DNA of 64,000 nt, from contig CM060979.1 of NCBI GenBank assembly GCA_030765065.1, positions 111,526,350 to 111,590,349 on the forward strand. The letters are read 5' to 3'. Shown here in pieces: positions 1 to 11,460 of the stretch. The stretch comes from Deroplatys truncata. Taxonomy: Eukaryota > Arthropoda > Insecta > Mantodea > Mantidae. A model generated the notes under the pieces. The model had not been told where the DNA came from and ran no database searches. It saw nothing but the letters and a program-made list of their open reading frames with translations. The number at the start of each line of letters is the position of its first letter. Within the stretch, counting starts at the first letter, position 1. A program made the translations under genes and the position numbers.

Positions 1-2
1 AG

Positions 3-3000
3 AACGAAGCAATTACTTCTGGAAACAGCTTGGTAGAACCCGCTGGTGACAATTCAGTAGACAGTACTGTGAAAACCCCCTCCACTAGCACAGAAACTCC
101 ACATAGTTCTACAGAAAGTTCTTCTAGTACCACGACAAAAGATGGAATAGTGTCAGAAATTCCATCTGCAGTATCTTGTGCATTCTCTGAAAGTGAAAGT
201 CTCAGAGATCCAACAGACAGCCAAACTGCCTCTGAGAAAAATCTGGAAGTGTCTGCGAAAAACATTGCCATAGTTTCCTCCTCGAGTCCAAAACAGGTTA
301 TTGAATCTCCAGATTCCACTAAAGAATCATGCTCAAGCTCTGACAATGGTGATTCTGGCATTCTGGTATCGCCTAGCAGTAATTTAAGTGAAACTTCGTC
401 ATCTGCTGAGAATAGTCCAAATAATTCTGAAACAGCTTCTCCTGTTAGCACAACTAAAGAGTGTACCACACCACCTCAAAATAGCACTCTTCAGGCTTCT
501 TTGCCTACCCAAGACAACATTGAACAAACCACATTGCCTCCGCAGAACAAAGGTGCAGAAAGTCCACCATGTTTTCAAAGCAGTGCTATAGAAGAGACAA
601 CATCCATTCTGGAAGACCGTTCTGCCAAACGGCTGCTTGAGCAAAACAGTAATACGGAAGATACGCGAACAGCTGAAAGCAATAGCATCACGGTTCCTTC
701 AGAGAAAATCATAGGAGATACTTCTTCCTCTACTTCTCAAGCAGAGCTCTCAGAAGTACCTCAGGCCAGTGCATCAAAAGATTTATCATGTCAAAAGCCA
801 CAGTCTTCCGCAACACAGTCATCGGAAAATTCATCAGTATCGAACTCCAGTGTTCTAACCGCAGATGAGACAAGGAAACTTTCCATAGAACACAGCATAG
901 ACAGCAAAACCATGCAAGTGTTAAAATCCGAGTGTGAAATAAAAAATATGTATTCTACAGCTTCAACGCCAAACCAAGTGTGTGCTCTTAAACTTCCCAT
1001 TAGGGCAAACGCAGGATCAGTGGAAAATGCCAAAATTGTCCAAAATAAGAACATTTTGTGGAAGAAACTGAGTACCCCTAAAACATCAAAAAGCAGTGTG
1101 AAACAAACAAGGACCCATGGTAAAACTAGCGCTGAGCTCATTAATAAACTAGATATAACTAAGAAAGAACCTCCAAAAAGCTCACAGCCCACAACAGGAA
1201 TAGACAAGCAGAATCTTAAAAATATACACTCAGTGAGCAACAATACGAAAACGCCAGCAGCAGCAGCAGCTGCAACTACTAATACTGCTACTATTACTAC
1301 TACTTCTACCACTACCACTACTACTACCGCTACTACTATCACTACTACTACTATCGCTGCCACTACCGCTATGAAAGAAGGCGATAAAGCGCAAACTACG
1401 AGGAACATTTTGAAAAACAATCAACAAATTCTTAAAAAGAACGATGAAATACTTAGAACTGTAAATTCAGTGATCCCATATTTTAAAGCCCAACAGAAGC
1501 TGGGAGTGGCATACCAAAACATTGCAAACCTAAAAAGAAAGCAGCAAACTGCAGAAACTTGGCAGAAGAAGAACTGCAATATCCAATCTCAGGTTAGCGA
1601 GGACAAGCCAAGTGCGAAAAAGCGCCGAGTAATGATATCCAAAGACAATGCAACCGTAACGAGCAGTAGAAGTGCTAATACCCCGATGCCAAATAAGCCG
1701 TTAATGCCTGTCGTTAGTTCAGGTTTGACGCTTGAAGCTTCTAATTCGAGCGTGGAAAAGAAACCACCTCAAGCTGGAAGTCACGATCCACAGAGTACAA
1801 AAACCCACAGTGCTGTTACACCTTCACAGGCCTCGCAGTTAGGTAAACGAGGTAGTTCGGCGTTGGAAGTGACCTCCAACACGGCGCTTCCAAAACCTGG
1901 CATCGAAACCTTCAAACGCATTAAAACAGAATCATCACAACATGGCGATAATGCAGACACAGGTAAAAATATGTTCTGCATGAATAGTAACGGTTTACAA
2001 ATTATTCCTATATCAAGGGTTCAGAAGGAGTCTTCAGTGCAAAACCAAAGCATGAGTGCCGCAAAGAAATCTACTTCCGAAACAAAAACAACGCTTTCTC
2101 TCAGTACATCAAACAAACCCTTAACACCCTCAAGTGAAGGTATATCTGTGAGGCCTTTAAATAATAAGCTCTATACCAAAGCAAATGTTGCGTCCAAGGA
2201 CAAGAAGCTTCCTAATGACTCACATATCGCAGCTCTTTTAAATAAGAGTAACTGTATAAATACGGTGAAACAACGAACTTTTAATTCAGTGCCGGCACAT
2301 GCATCGACGACATTTGCACAACCTTCCCCATCCAAAGCTGCACCGAAAGCGGCATCGGCTCAGAAGTTCACTGACAACTCTTCCAAATCTCCTCGGCATC
2401 CCAGCCAGGGCAATTCTCCAAGAGACCGACAAGATATCACGCCGCCCTCTCTACTGGGTTTGTTGAAACAAGAGAAAACTTCAGAAGAGTCCAAAGTCTC
2501 GAGGGCGTCAGCAAAACACGATAGTTTTGGGGCACTAGACCTGTCAGCATCACCTCGCAGAGCCCAACACAGCACCATCGTTTCCATTGCAGACACTCTA
2601 GCAAGACGACAACAGCTCAAGTGTACTTCACCTCCACCTTTATCACCCCTTTCAGCGCTTTCGCCTTTTCCTGTAACCCCATCATTGCCTGTCCGTTCTC
2701 CACCCCCTTCTTTAAGAATACCAGTTCCTGGATCGCAGCAACGTGCTGCTCCTCAACAGAGACCCTCGTCTTTATCCTCTTCATCGCCGTCACCTCCAGC
2801 AGAAAGTCCTAGTAGTTCCAGGATGGCACCGCCAGCCCAGGATATCTATATGTCCCCATTTCTCCCACTCATGTTGCGGCAACAATTGGAGCTGCAGAGG
2901 ATGTGGAATGCAGCGTCCGCTTCTAATGGCAAGCCGCTAAATCCTTCCGCGAATGACTGGTACGGTGAAGGTTCTGTGAAAAGACTAGAAAACTTAATGA

Positions 3001-3107
3001 AAACCTTTCAACAACAGCAACAGCAACAGCCGCAAGGCCAACAAACTAAAGTAGGAAGTGCTAATGTACCGTTGTTTCCGTACGCCAACAACAGGCGTGC
3101 AAAGTGA
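3..3107 (+). CDS. C-terminal 1,034 codons of a large Ser/Thr/Pro-rich nuclear-type host protein (5' end outside window)
   Basis: The frame is open to the left edge with no ATG that must be the start, so this is a long last exon or its end. It ends in TGA before a normal 3' UTR. I do not recognise the protein with confidence. Counting from the first codon seen, residues 1-290 are Ser/Thr-rich and acidic; a six-alanine run and a Thr/Ile tract occupy about 418-458; a Lys/Gln-rich, possibly helical stretch follows (about 467-515). A basic motif AKKRRV (538-543) resembles a nuclear localisation signal, and GALDLSA (843-849) resembles the PxDLS peptide bound by CtBP co-repressors. Pro/Ser-rich sequence fills 860-940. 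The last 80 residues look folded: PFLPLMLRQQLELQRMW, then NDWYGEG (984-990), then seven glutamines. A chromatin or transcription cofactor is likely. The long C-terminal tail of an insect Polycomb RING protein of the Psc/Su(z)2 kind is one candidate, not shown here. Confidence 0.85.
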   Translation, partial: NEAITSGNSLVEPAGDNSVDSTVKTPSTSTETPHSSTESSSSTTTKDGIVSEIPSAVSCAFSESESLRDPTDSQTASEKNLEVSAKNIAIVSSSSPKQVIESPDSTKESCSSSDNGDSGILVSPSSNLSETSSSAENSPNNSETASPVSTTKECTTPPQNSTLQASLPTQDNIEQTTLPPQNKGAESPPCFQSSAIEETTSILEDRSAKRLLEQNSNTEDTRTAESNSITVPSEKIIGDTSSSTSQAELSEVPQASASKDLSCQKPQSSATQSSENSSVSNSSVLTADETRKLSIEHSIDSKTMQVLKSECEIKNMYSTASTPNQVCALKLPIRANAGSVENAKIVQNKNILWKKLSTPKTSKSSVKQTRTHGKTSAELINKLDITKKEPPKSSQPTTGIDKQNLKNIHSVSNNTKTPAAAAAATTNTATITTTSTTTTTTTATTITTTTIAATTAMKEGDKAQTTRNILKNNQQILKKNDEILRTVNSVIPYFKAQQKLGVAYQNIANLKRKQQTAETWQKKNCNIQSQVSEDKPSAKKRRVMISKDNATVTSSRSANTPMPNKPLMPVVSSGLTLEASNSSVEKKPPQAGSHDPQSTKTHSAVTPSQASQLGKRGSSALEVTSNTALPKPGIETFKRIKTESSQHGDNADTGKNMFCMNSNGLQIIPISRVQKESSVQNQSMSAAKKSTSETKTTLSLSTSNKPLTPSSEGISVRPLNNKLYTKANVASKDKKLPNDSHIAALLNKSNCINTVKQRTFNSVPAHASTTFAQPSPSKAAPKAASAQKFTDNSSKSPRHPSQGNSPRDRQDITPPSLLGLLKQEKTSEESKVSRASAKHDSFGALDLSASPRRAQHSTIVSIADTLARRQQLKCTSPPPLSPLSALSPFPVTPSLPVRSPPPSLRIPVPGSQQRAAPQQRPSSLSSSSPSPPAESPSSSRMAPPAQDIYMSPFLPLMLRQQLELQRMWNAASASNGKPLNPSANDWYGEGSVKRLENLMKTFQQQQQQQPQGQQTKVGSANVPLFPYANNRRAK
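1254..1372 (+). repeat. Coding GCA then ACT/ACC trinucleotide tract
   Basis: GCA codons give six alanines, followed by about 35 codons that are nearly all ACT, ACC, ATC or GCT (Thr, Ile, Ala). The frame is kept throughout. The reverse strand gives a long valine-rich shadow frame that is not a gene. The tract is a likely site of length polymorphism. Confidence 0.9.
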
Positions 3108-3612
3108 CGTCATGCATTGGCAGTACAGACAGCAGATCTATCAAAACAGCAAATCCATGCTGTCAAACTTATGTAATTTTTGTACAGGTTATTTGTATAT
3201 TAGTGAACGTTCCTTTTCTTGTTAAATTAAAATTTGCAATGGCACCCGTCATTGGACCCTATGCCTTCTGTAAAAACTCCAGTTATTTGGAAATACTGCT
3301 TTAAGAAGCTCATTTTATGACAATATTTGGTATAATTAATGTTAATGTTTATACCTGTACAAAAGTTCAGAAAACGTAAGACTGAAGACGCAAATACCAT
3401 TGGCTATGTATATCACGATTTATTAATTTTTAAATCAATTTATTCCTGTACTATAAGAAAGGTACTTGAAAATAAGGGACAACACAGGGAGAACAGTTTT
3501 CATAATACTATCGCATACTGTGGTTAGTGTTTTGCTGGAAATGTTTCTTATTAGCTCAAAATGTGTACAGTATTTTTGTAAATCTCAATAAACTTATCTT
3601 AGCTTTAAATTA
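3108..3612 (+). other. 3' UTR of the left-edge gene
   Basis: About 500 AT-rich bases follow the TGA stop and lead to a polyadenylation signal. No repeat-family sequence is seen here, unlike the DNA beyond 3950, which supports host transcript sequence. Confidence 0.7.
3587..3592 (+). promoter_or_regulatory. AATAAA polyadenylation signal
   Basis: A canonical AATAAA hexamer lies 480 bases after the stop codon. Cleavage would be expected within about 10-30 bases, near 3605-3620. Confidence 0.7.
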
Positions 3613-3950
3613 AACTCAGGAGGAATTTTCGTATCGTAATGAACGAATATCTTTGCCAAAACTTTATGGAAAATCCTCTAGGCTTTAATTATTTTGTATA
3701 ACTAAATTACCCTTCCACACTTTCCCTTGAGAATGGCGAGGGATCCCAAGAGGGGGAATTCACTAATGCAGGGGAAATGAACATTCCCCAGCCAGCACAG
3801 GTTAAAAGGATGACGTCATGTGCACGGGTCACAGCAGCTCTATATACGGAATGCAATTTTTGGAATTTCTTTACATCAAATGACCGCCAAATGACAAAAC
3901 TAACCCTCAATTCAATGTTCCTTTAAGTTAATTATTCTGCTTTATAAAAC
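3613..3950. other. Intergenic, no feature seen
   Basis: Downstream flank of the host gene. No coding potential, repeat match within the window, or RNA-like motif was noticed. Confidence 0.5.
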
Positions 3951-5042
3951 TCTGACGTGCAGCTTCATATGTCCATTTTATATAACTTCTACATACTATT
4001 CGTACAAACGCTTAATTTTTACTTTCTCTACTACGTAAAGTAAGTAAGGGAGGTATTGTACTCCACCCAAAAATTCGATACCGAGATTTCAACGGAAATA
4101 TATGTTTTGAGACCCCCTGAATACAAAAAAAAAGCATTTTGGAAACATGTCCGCGTGTGTGTGTGTCTGTCTGTGAACAGCATAACTCAGAAACGAACGG
4201 TCGGATAAACACCAAACTTGGTATGATGCGACACGAAGGTTTTCAAGAAAATTCCCCCCACCCCAGATTACCCTTTACATGGAACATTTTTCGAAAATTT
4301 TAATTTTATCAAAAATGGCTCTAACGATTTTGATTAAAATATCTTATGTTTAAGATGTTTTCATGCCAAATGAAATGTATATCTCGAATTTTCTAGGAAT
4401 GTCTCCAAAAGTATTCTTCATTGTGAACGACTTTTTCATAACTGGTAAACCATAAGAGATAGACAAACTTTTACTACACAAAAAATGTAGATCGCGTTAA
4501 AATACACAATTTATGTCATATATTTTTGTTGAGTGAACCATTTTCGAGATATTGCTTTTGATTATCTTAAATTTTCCAATACTTATACTTTTTCTCAAAT
4601 GGGAATTCGTTATTCATTTTGTTTTTGTTTTGTCCTGGTAATGTAAAGAGAATGAAATACTCCACATAGCAACCAGCTCTTAAAATATTTGACTATCGCT
4701 TAAAGCCTACCATATTCCCCTTGCACGTACAAGAAAATTAACAATAAGATTAACATCTCGATTAACATGAAGCATATGGAGAATAAGTGTTTGTAAAAAT
4801 AGTTTGTACAAGAGTAGAGAAAGTCATGTGAGTGTAACACATCCGATTTTTTTTATTTTCTTCACGTTAATCGAGATAAAGGTTTGCGGAAATGGTTTCA
4901 ATATGCATTTCGTTGTAGGTACAAGAGAGATAGAGGAAACAGAATCGGTAATAGATTTTTAAAGGCGGGTCGTTAAATGCTGTTCTCTAAATTCTATACT
5001 CTTTCCAAGACATCGCGAGAAACTGCTGAATAGCACTTTAAA
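3951..5042 (+). mobile_element. HINE-like repeat, plus copy split by a minus copy
   Basis: Starts with the family head (TCTGACGTGCAGCTTCATAT), runs to a T-tract at 4015, is interrupted by a complete copy of the same family on the other strand, and resumes at 4847 with the matching next segment (GTTAATCGAGATAAA) as far as 5042. The two halves join in the right order compared with uninterrupted copies at 7670 and 9760. The 3' stem-loop is missing. Confidence 0.7.
4016..4846 (-). mobile_element. Full-length HINE/DINE-1-like non-autonomous Helentron copy
   Basis: Reference copy of the dominant family. Read on the minus strand it starts with TCNGATGTGTTACACTCACA, has the subterminal repeat ACTTTCTCTAC about 22 bases in, an internal run that becomes CA/GT microsatellite in this family, then a stem-loop of the type CTACTTACT..AGTAGTAG, and ends GTAGAGAAAGT followed by A-rich target. 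One inverted repeat is subterminal and the other terminal. This asymmetry, with the 3' stem-loop, is the described architecture of Helentrons and HINEs, the group that includes Drosophila DINE-1. No Rep/helicase or other open frame is present, so it would need an autonomous partner. It lies in a T-tract inside an older plus-strand copy. It is about 90 percent alike by eye to the copy at 21671, so both are relatively young. Confidence 0.65.
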
Positions 5043-5115
5043 AGTGGTATGTGTTACATTCACACGACTTTTTCTCCCCACAGTTCTACAAGCTGGCTAT
5101 TCTTACGAAAGCTTA
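5043..5115 (+). mobile_element. HINE-like 5' fragment
   Basis: Family head (TATGTGTTACATTCACACGA), subterminal ACTTTTTCTCC and the following TATTCTTACGAAAGCTTAT, then the match ends. It abuts the 3951-5042 copy head to tail. Confidence 0.6.
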
Positions 5116-7225
5116 TTTTTAGGCTTTAGACTTGACTTTAGGTTAAGTTAACTTCTATTATACTGGTACTTTGTTTACAAGCGAGCGGAGTGGAGAGAGG
5201 CAGCAGTCTCGTGCGCTACTGAGCTTGTGCTGTGCTGAGTACTGTGTACGCTATAGGTACAGCCGGGCACAGAAGTAAGTATACAATTCTGTAGTAAACT
5301 TAAGTTTTATTACAAAGTATAAATAATGAAGAAAATAATAAATCTGAACTGTGGCAGATGAAATAATCAGTTTCATGTGTGATTTACATGCCTGGACAAT
5401 TATTACAATGGATTAAAATATATTTTCTGAATGTATCAAAAGCAAAACCTCTTCTCAAACTCAAAAAAATTTATATTTTGAAAAGCTCCGTTCCATATCA
5501 CATGATGTTACTAGTGCATAACGAAACTGATGAACGTCACACACCTCTGGGAAACACATGCATTTTCATTACAGTAGAATAATGTTACTCTTAACATTAA
5601 TAATATTATTAATGCCTAATACGGCACATAATTGCATATCCTGGGTTTTTATCTAAAACACTCTTCAGTTTCTGCTGTGCTATTTCAGCAGCAGAACATT
5701 TATCTACTTCTGTAAAGTGTTATGTCAAATGATCGACAAGTTTCAAGAACTCTGGTATTGCCATCTACGAAAAGTCAAGTAAAATTAGCGTAAAGTAGAC
5801 TCACGAGGAAATTTCATAGCTGTACATTTCTCCAGAAACGTTTTAGAAGCAGAATTTTGTAGCAGATTAAATGGGATATTTGTGCTTACCATCATGTCAG
5901 ACGAATCCCTGTAAGGTTTTGATGCATGAGTTTTTTTTTTTTTTCAGTGTCTTGCAATAAAAACGCTTCTCTCTACCGTGATTTCAATGTGTCATACTTT
6001 GCCCTCTTACATCAAAATACTCACGTCCATATTCATTTACAAGTAAGACACTCTTTTTACCGTTTTTGGAGGGGGATGGAGGGGGAGTCAAAACAGGCTG
6101 TTGAGAAAGTAGTTGTATTGTAATTTACCCCACGCTTTGGGCGTCAATTTGAAGTAGATAGTATTGTAGGAGCTGTATTATATTTCAACTGTTGGGGATC
6201 CGAACTTGAAGTTCGTTGCAACTGCACGTATAGTACCCGCTTTCCGGTAGCCTTCGTCCCAAATGTACTTTCCGGTGGCCTTTGCCCCAAATGTTTAACT
6301 TTGTAATTTGACTGTTTCTTTAAATATTATGTATTTATGTTTGCCTCCGCTGCGTCAGTATTATTGTTAGAGATATATTTCTCTTTGCAGGGTTGTGGTG
6401 CGATTGAAGAATGTAGGCTTACACAGATTATAATTTTACTTCACTCCTTTTATTAATGCTTGACACGATTTTAATAACATTTCACTGATATAGAGAGCTG
6501 TGAGATTCTTTTAATTACTTGCACCTTTTAACACGTAAATTATTTTTTTATCTCACACAAAATACCTATTATTTTTCTCGAGGACACATCTCATGTCTGG
6601 GTAGAAACGCTGTCTACAAATAACGCGTCCAGTTATGAGCACTGTCTACAAGCAACTGAACTCTAAATTTGTAAATTTTGCTATATTTCAGTTTCTGATT
6701 GGTTAATCCTAGTCCAAAAGAATACCTTCATTTAACTAAAGCTTTTTCTGGTTGTTGATTGGCTATTTTATAAACTGTCATAAAAATTGAATTATTGCTT
6801 CCAAGAATTACAAGTAGTATTGTTAAAGTTTCAAATTCATTATTGTCTCAAGGTTACCTCATTGTTAGCAACTTTTAACCTATTATTCTCACAGCTCCTA
6901 CATTATTAAACTACGTAATACATTCACATAACATTATTAAACATGGATAGAATAACATAAACATTTACAATGACTGTAATGTACACTTTTTATATATAGT
7001 TACATACACATGCTTTAAGGCGGGCTGTTATTGAATTATATATTATATAATTAGACTGAAATCATTTAAGTGTTAAAAATACTGTCTCACTGTATATATA
7101 CTGGTCGCTTGCTAAGAGTGAATGGCTGATAGTGCTTGGGGAGAGGGAAGTTTCCATGAAACCCTGTGCGCACGTAACTGTTTTCCAGTCAAAGTGCAAC
7201 GAAACTGCAACCGTGTCCGAAGCCT
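5116..7225. other. Gene-free spacer
   Basis: Mostly AT-rich sequence. It holds a GC-richer patch (5160-5274) ending in a GTAAGT donor-like site, a short tandem duplication near 6238-6295 (unit with CTTTCCGGTAGCC and CCAAATG), and a 12-bp inverted pair TGTAGGAGCTGT at 6165-6176 and 6891-6902 that could bound a small element. No coding region is supported. Confidence 0.4.
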
Positions 7226-7669
7226 ACTTATTATCCTATCTGCTTCATGTTTGAGATAACATTTGCAGAGATGGTTTCATTAAAAATTTCGTTGTAAATG
7301 CAAGGGGATTAGGGTAATATAGTAGACTTAATCGATAATCAAATGTTTTAAAGCGGGTTACTATGTGAAGGCTTTGAAATTCCGTTCTGTATGCATGACT
7401 GACAAAAAACCTTATGTGTGACATTCACGTGATTTTTTCTGCCTGTTATCGCTTGTTCTGATATAGGCCAAGGAACTATTTTTGCAAAATATTCTGTATA
7501 TTTCACTAGACGTTGGCTTAAATTGTTTCATTATACATTTCGTAATAGGTGCAAAGGGGATAACGATAGACAAATGTTTAAAAACGTCCCTATATGATGA
7601 CCTTGAAATTCCATGCTCTTTCCAGGACATAGCGACAAACAACTGAATATGGGCGGAACTTTTAAAAAA
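7226..7669 (+). mobile_element. Two truncated HINE-like units in tandem
   Basis: The first piece (about 7226-7408) begins in the GTTTGAGATAAC segment and lacks its head. The second (about 7410-7669) has the head (TATGTGTGACATTCACGTGA) but stops before the middle. They open the head-to-tail array that runs to 11.8 kb. Confidence 0.55.
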
Positions 7670-8425
7670 TCATATGTGTTGCATTCACGTGACTTTCTCT
7701 ACTCATTCCTCACCAACTATTCTTACAAGGGGTTATCCTTCTATTTACTTGTTAATCGAGATAAACTTTCATTACAGATTTCGTTGTAGACATACAGTAG
7801 GCTAAAGCAATAGTGATATTTTTGAAATTCCATGCTCCTGCATGACCACATGGAAAATAATAGCGTCTTAGTACATGACAAAAGTATAAGTATTTGAAAA
7901 TTCAAACCAATAGCAAAGAATACCTCGGAAATGTTAACGCCACAAAAGGTTTTATATGACATAAAATGCACGTTTTAACAAGATCTAGGTTTTTTGTGCA
8001 ATAAGGTTTTCTCTATCTCTTACGTTACCAATTATATAAAGTCATTCAGAATGAAACGGACTTCATAGGCTTTTTCCAAAAAGTTCAAGATATACATTGT
8101 TTTTGTAATACATATTATCATAAACATATGGTATTTTAGTGAATATCGTTAGAGCTAATTTTGAAAAAAAAATAAAGAATAACGAAATTTTTTCTATGAA
8201 AACGATAGATTGGGATGGAGCCACTTTCTTGAAAATTTTCGTGTCGCATCCTTGGAAGATGCAGAACCACACACATAAACACACATTTAAAAAAAATGCA
8301 TTTTATGCGTTCTAGAGTCCTTAAAACGCGTGTTTCTAGTGAAATCTGGATAGGTATTGAATTTCTGAGTGGAATGCAGTACTTCCTCTACCTGCTATAG
8401 GTAAGTAAGATAAAGTCAAAAAGAA
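7670..8425 (+). mobile_element. HINE-like unit, near full length
   Basis: Head CATATGTGTTGCATTCACGT and ACTTTCTCTAC at the left. At the right, the CTTCCTCTACCTGCTATAGG stem-loop and a degraded terminus (AGATAAAGT). The microsatellite core is reduced to a few CA units. Diverged, so older than the minus-strand copies. Confidence 0.65.
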
Positions 8426-8700
8426 TCTGATGAGCTGCATTCACATGAATTTCTCTACTTAGGATTTTACAAAATATTCTTACCAAAACTTATTCTTGTA
8501 TCTGTTAATGGAGATAAACTTCCATTGCATATTTATACATTCATTGTAGGTATAGGATAAAAACAGTAGGCCAAAGCGATAATCAGGTTTTTAAAAAACG
8601 GATCTCTATGCGATGGCTTTGAAATTCCGTTCCTTTTGCATGACTACGAGTAAAAGCGGATAGCGATTTCCCGTTGATAAAATTAGCAGGCCAAAAGCGA
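8426..8700 (+). mobile_element. HINE-like unit, 5' half
   Basis: Begins directly after the preceding unit with TCTGATGAGCTGCATTCACA and the subterminal repeat. It is cut off where the LINE fragment region begins. Confidence 0.6.
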
Positions 8701-8759
8701 TCCTCAAAGCTCCTCCTCCTCTATTTTCAAAGATTTTTGAATGTCTATTTGCCCATATC

Positions 8760-9700
8760 TCTTGAGTCTGCGAATTCTTTAATACCTAACACCGAGTTTG
8801 GTTACCAATCAGCGCATCCTTGTCCTCAGAACTTCATTCTATAGTTGATGTAACTCTAGATAAAAAGAAAAATGTGTCTTGGGCTACTTCTGGATACTGA
8901 GAAGGCATTCGATAAGACGCCTTGATTAGAATAGCGCGGACATTTATCTCAAATAAAACTTACGCCGTTATGAAAACACCGTGTCTCCAATACACGGCAT
9001 ACAAGCTGGAGTTCCACAAGGAAGCATATGGGCACCATTCTTATACCTAATATACACACACGATCTTCTAAATCATAACAATCTAACCGTAGCACAATTT
9101 GCAGACGATATCGTTATTCTAGGCAAAGCCTTGGAAACATGGAAATCATCGGAAATAACATCCAGTTATTTGTTAACCTGATGCAAGAAATAGAAAATTA
9201 AAATAATTCCGTGCAAGTCTAAAGTAGTCGAGTTCACTTTAAAAACTAAAAAAGCAGAACACAAAAATCCAGTCGTATCTCGGACTTATACTGGACAGCA
9301 AAGTCAACCGGAGAGAACATATGAATAACTTAGTAAACAGATTGAGACACAAATTCTTTCAGTATTAAATACCCGCTTCAAGAATAAATTAATCATTACC
9401 ACTTCATTTGAAAAGAGTAATTATTTCTCGCTGTAAAACCGATTTGGCAATACGGTTGCTCAGTGTTGATTTCGGCTTCCGACTCGCAACTGAATAGAAT
9501 CCAAACCATCCAGAATCGTGCTCCCCACCTGAAAGCGGATGCACCTTGGTACATCCGCAACGAAGCTCTATATAGGGACCTGAACACTCCAACAGTAACA
9601 CTCCTGTTATACACGACTCATCGCTCCTTCCTGCATCACTTCAGTGAACTCCAACCCACTGTCCACCGTCGAAGACAAACGTAAACGACATTCAGATTTA
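8760..9700 (+). mobile_element. Jockey-like LINE fragment (reverse transcriptase 3' part)
   Basis: Three frames carry recognisable non-LTR reverse-transcriptase pieces in order: LDTEKAFDK (near 8890), VPQGSIWAPFLYLIYTHDL with the catalytic FADDIVI (9098-9118), and a C-terminal LNRIQTIQNRA...APWYIRN (9480-9560). The last block is typical of Jockey-clade elements. The 5' part of the enzyme, the endonuclease and ORF1 are absent, and stops and frame changes break the rest. It lies exactly between HINE-like pieces on both sides. Confidence 0.75.
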
Positions 9701-9759
9701 CTACAACATTAACAATTTTCACACTAATGTAATGAGGACGAGCACAACCTCCACACATG

Positions 9760-10597
9760 TATCATGCCATGCATATATACTGAAATTCCTCTACTCTCTT
9801 TCATTTATTAGTGGGTATACAAACTATTCTTACTAAAGCTAATTTTTCTGCCTACTACACTTTAATCCAAATAAACCTTTACATTACACATTTCGTTATA
9901 GATACAAAAAGAACAGCGATAATCAAATGTTTTAGAACTGGACGTTATACACTGGCCTTAAAATTGCACACTGTTTCCATGCAACCGAGAAAAAACAACT
10001 GAATGTTGACAGGATTTTAAGAAAGTGACCAAGTAATGAACATTTCGAACAATTACTAACGGCTATCTCAGAAATGGCGTATGCCACAAAAAAAACGTAT
10101 TTGAAATGTGTGTTTTAAAGAGATTTATTTTTTTATGTAGTACGTTTTCGTCTATCGCTTAACGTTTACTTATACAAGATTATACAAAATTTCCTCCTCC
10201 GAAGAGGACTTCACAGGCTATTCCCAGAAAATTTAAGATACACATTTTATTTCTAATGTATATTTGTTTGATATATGGCTTTTTAATCAAAATCGTTAAG
10301 AGCCATTTTTAGAAGTAAAAAATTTCTAAAAATGTTCCATTTTAAGGGTAGTTTGGAATGGGGGAATTTTCTTGAAAATCATCGTGTCGCATCTTTGAAA
10401 GGTACTGAACCTAAATACCAAGTTTAATATTTATCCGGCTTTGCGTTTTTGAGTTATGCTCTTCACAGACACACACACATATACATGGACCTTTTTCTAA
10501 GTGCTTTTTTTTATTCAAGGGGCCTTACTTTCGGTAAAATCTCGGTATCGAATTTTGAGTGGAATCTTCTCTACCTATGTACGCGGTAGAGAAAGTA
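9760..10597 (+). mobile_element. HINE-like unit, full length
   Basis: Degraded head, CTCTAC subterminal repeat, all family middle blocks in order, a short CA run near 10470-10485, and a clear terminus GGTAGAGAAAGT preceded by a CTCTACC stem arm. Confidence 0.65.
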
Positions 10598-10999
10598 ACA
10601 AGAATTAGAATATCTCAGAAATGGTTAACGGCACAAAAGCTTTTCTTTTGCACTAATTGTGGGCTTTTACGAGATTTTGTCTTATCTCACACAGTTTATC
10701 AGTTACACAAAAGTGTAAGAAGCATTTGCGGGAAAATAAAAAACAAGAAAACCTTTTCCATATAAAGGATAGTTTGGGGTGGATTATCTTGAAGATCTTC
10801 GTGTGCACCCTTGGAAGACGCAGAACCAAGTATGGTGTTATACTTACTTTTCGTTTTTGAGTTAGGCTGTCACATGGACGTTTTTAAAAACTGTTTTTTT
10901 CAGCGTTTTTCAAAAAGTATTTCCGGAGAAATCTCGCTATCCAATTTTCGGATGGAAAGGAATACTTTCTCTTCCTACTATAAGTAGGTAATAGAAAGT
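10598..10999 (+). mobile_element. HINE-like unit, 3' half
   Basis: Starts in the middle of the family consensus (ATATCTCAGAAATGGTTAAC) and runs to a good stem-loop CCTACTATAAGTAGG and terminus. Confidence 0.6.
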
Positions 11000-11427
11000 A
11001 AAAATCAATAGCGACGTATCAATTGAAAAAGGTGTGAAGTATTTGATATTTCAGACTAATAATAAAGAATACCTCGGAAATGGTTGATGCCACAAAAAGA
11101 TTATTTGGCATAAGTTTTGCGTTATATCGAGATCTATATTTTTGTACAGTAAGTTTATTTTTGTATACCCCTTACGGTTTACAAAACTCATTGAATGAAC
11201 AGTACTCAACGCGCTACTCTAAGACATGCATTTTGATTTGTCATGCAGATATCACAAAAATGGTATTTTGTTCAAAACCGTTATCAAAAATAACGAAAAT
11301 GTTTCTACGTAAAGGGTATTTGGAGGGATTATCTTGAAGATCGTGGCGTCGCATGATAGGAAGACGCTGAAGTTTGGTCTTTAAACAACTTTTCGATTTT
11401 CATTTATGCTGTTCACATACAAAGACA

Positions 11428-11460
<33 letters not shown>

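Noticed and set aside
791-1420. 209-codon minus-strand frame, hydrophobic and valine-rich
   Set aside because: Antisense shadow of the Thr-codon tract in the host gene; ACT/ACC repeats read backward give valine codons.
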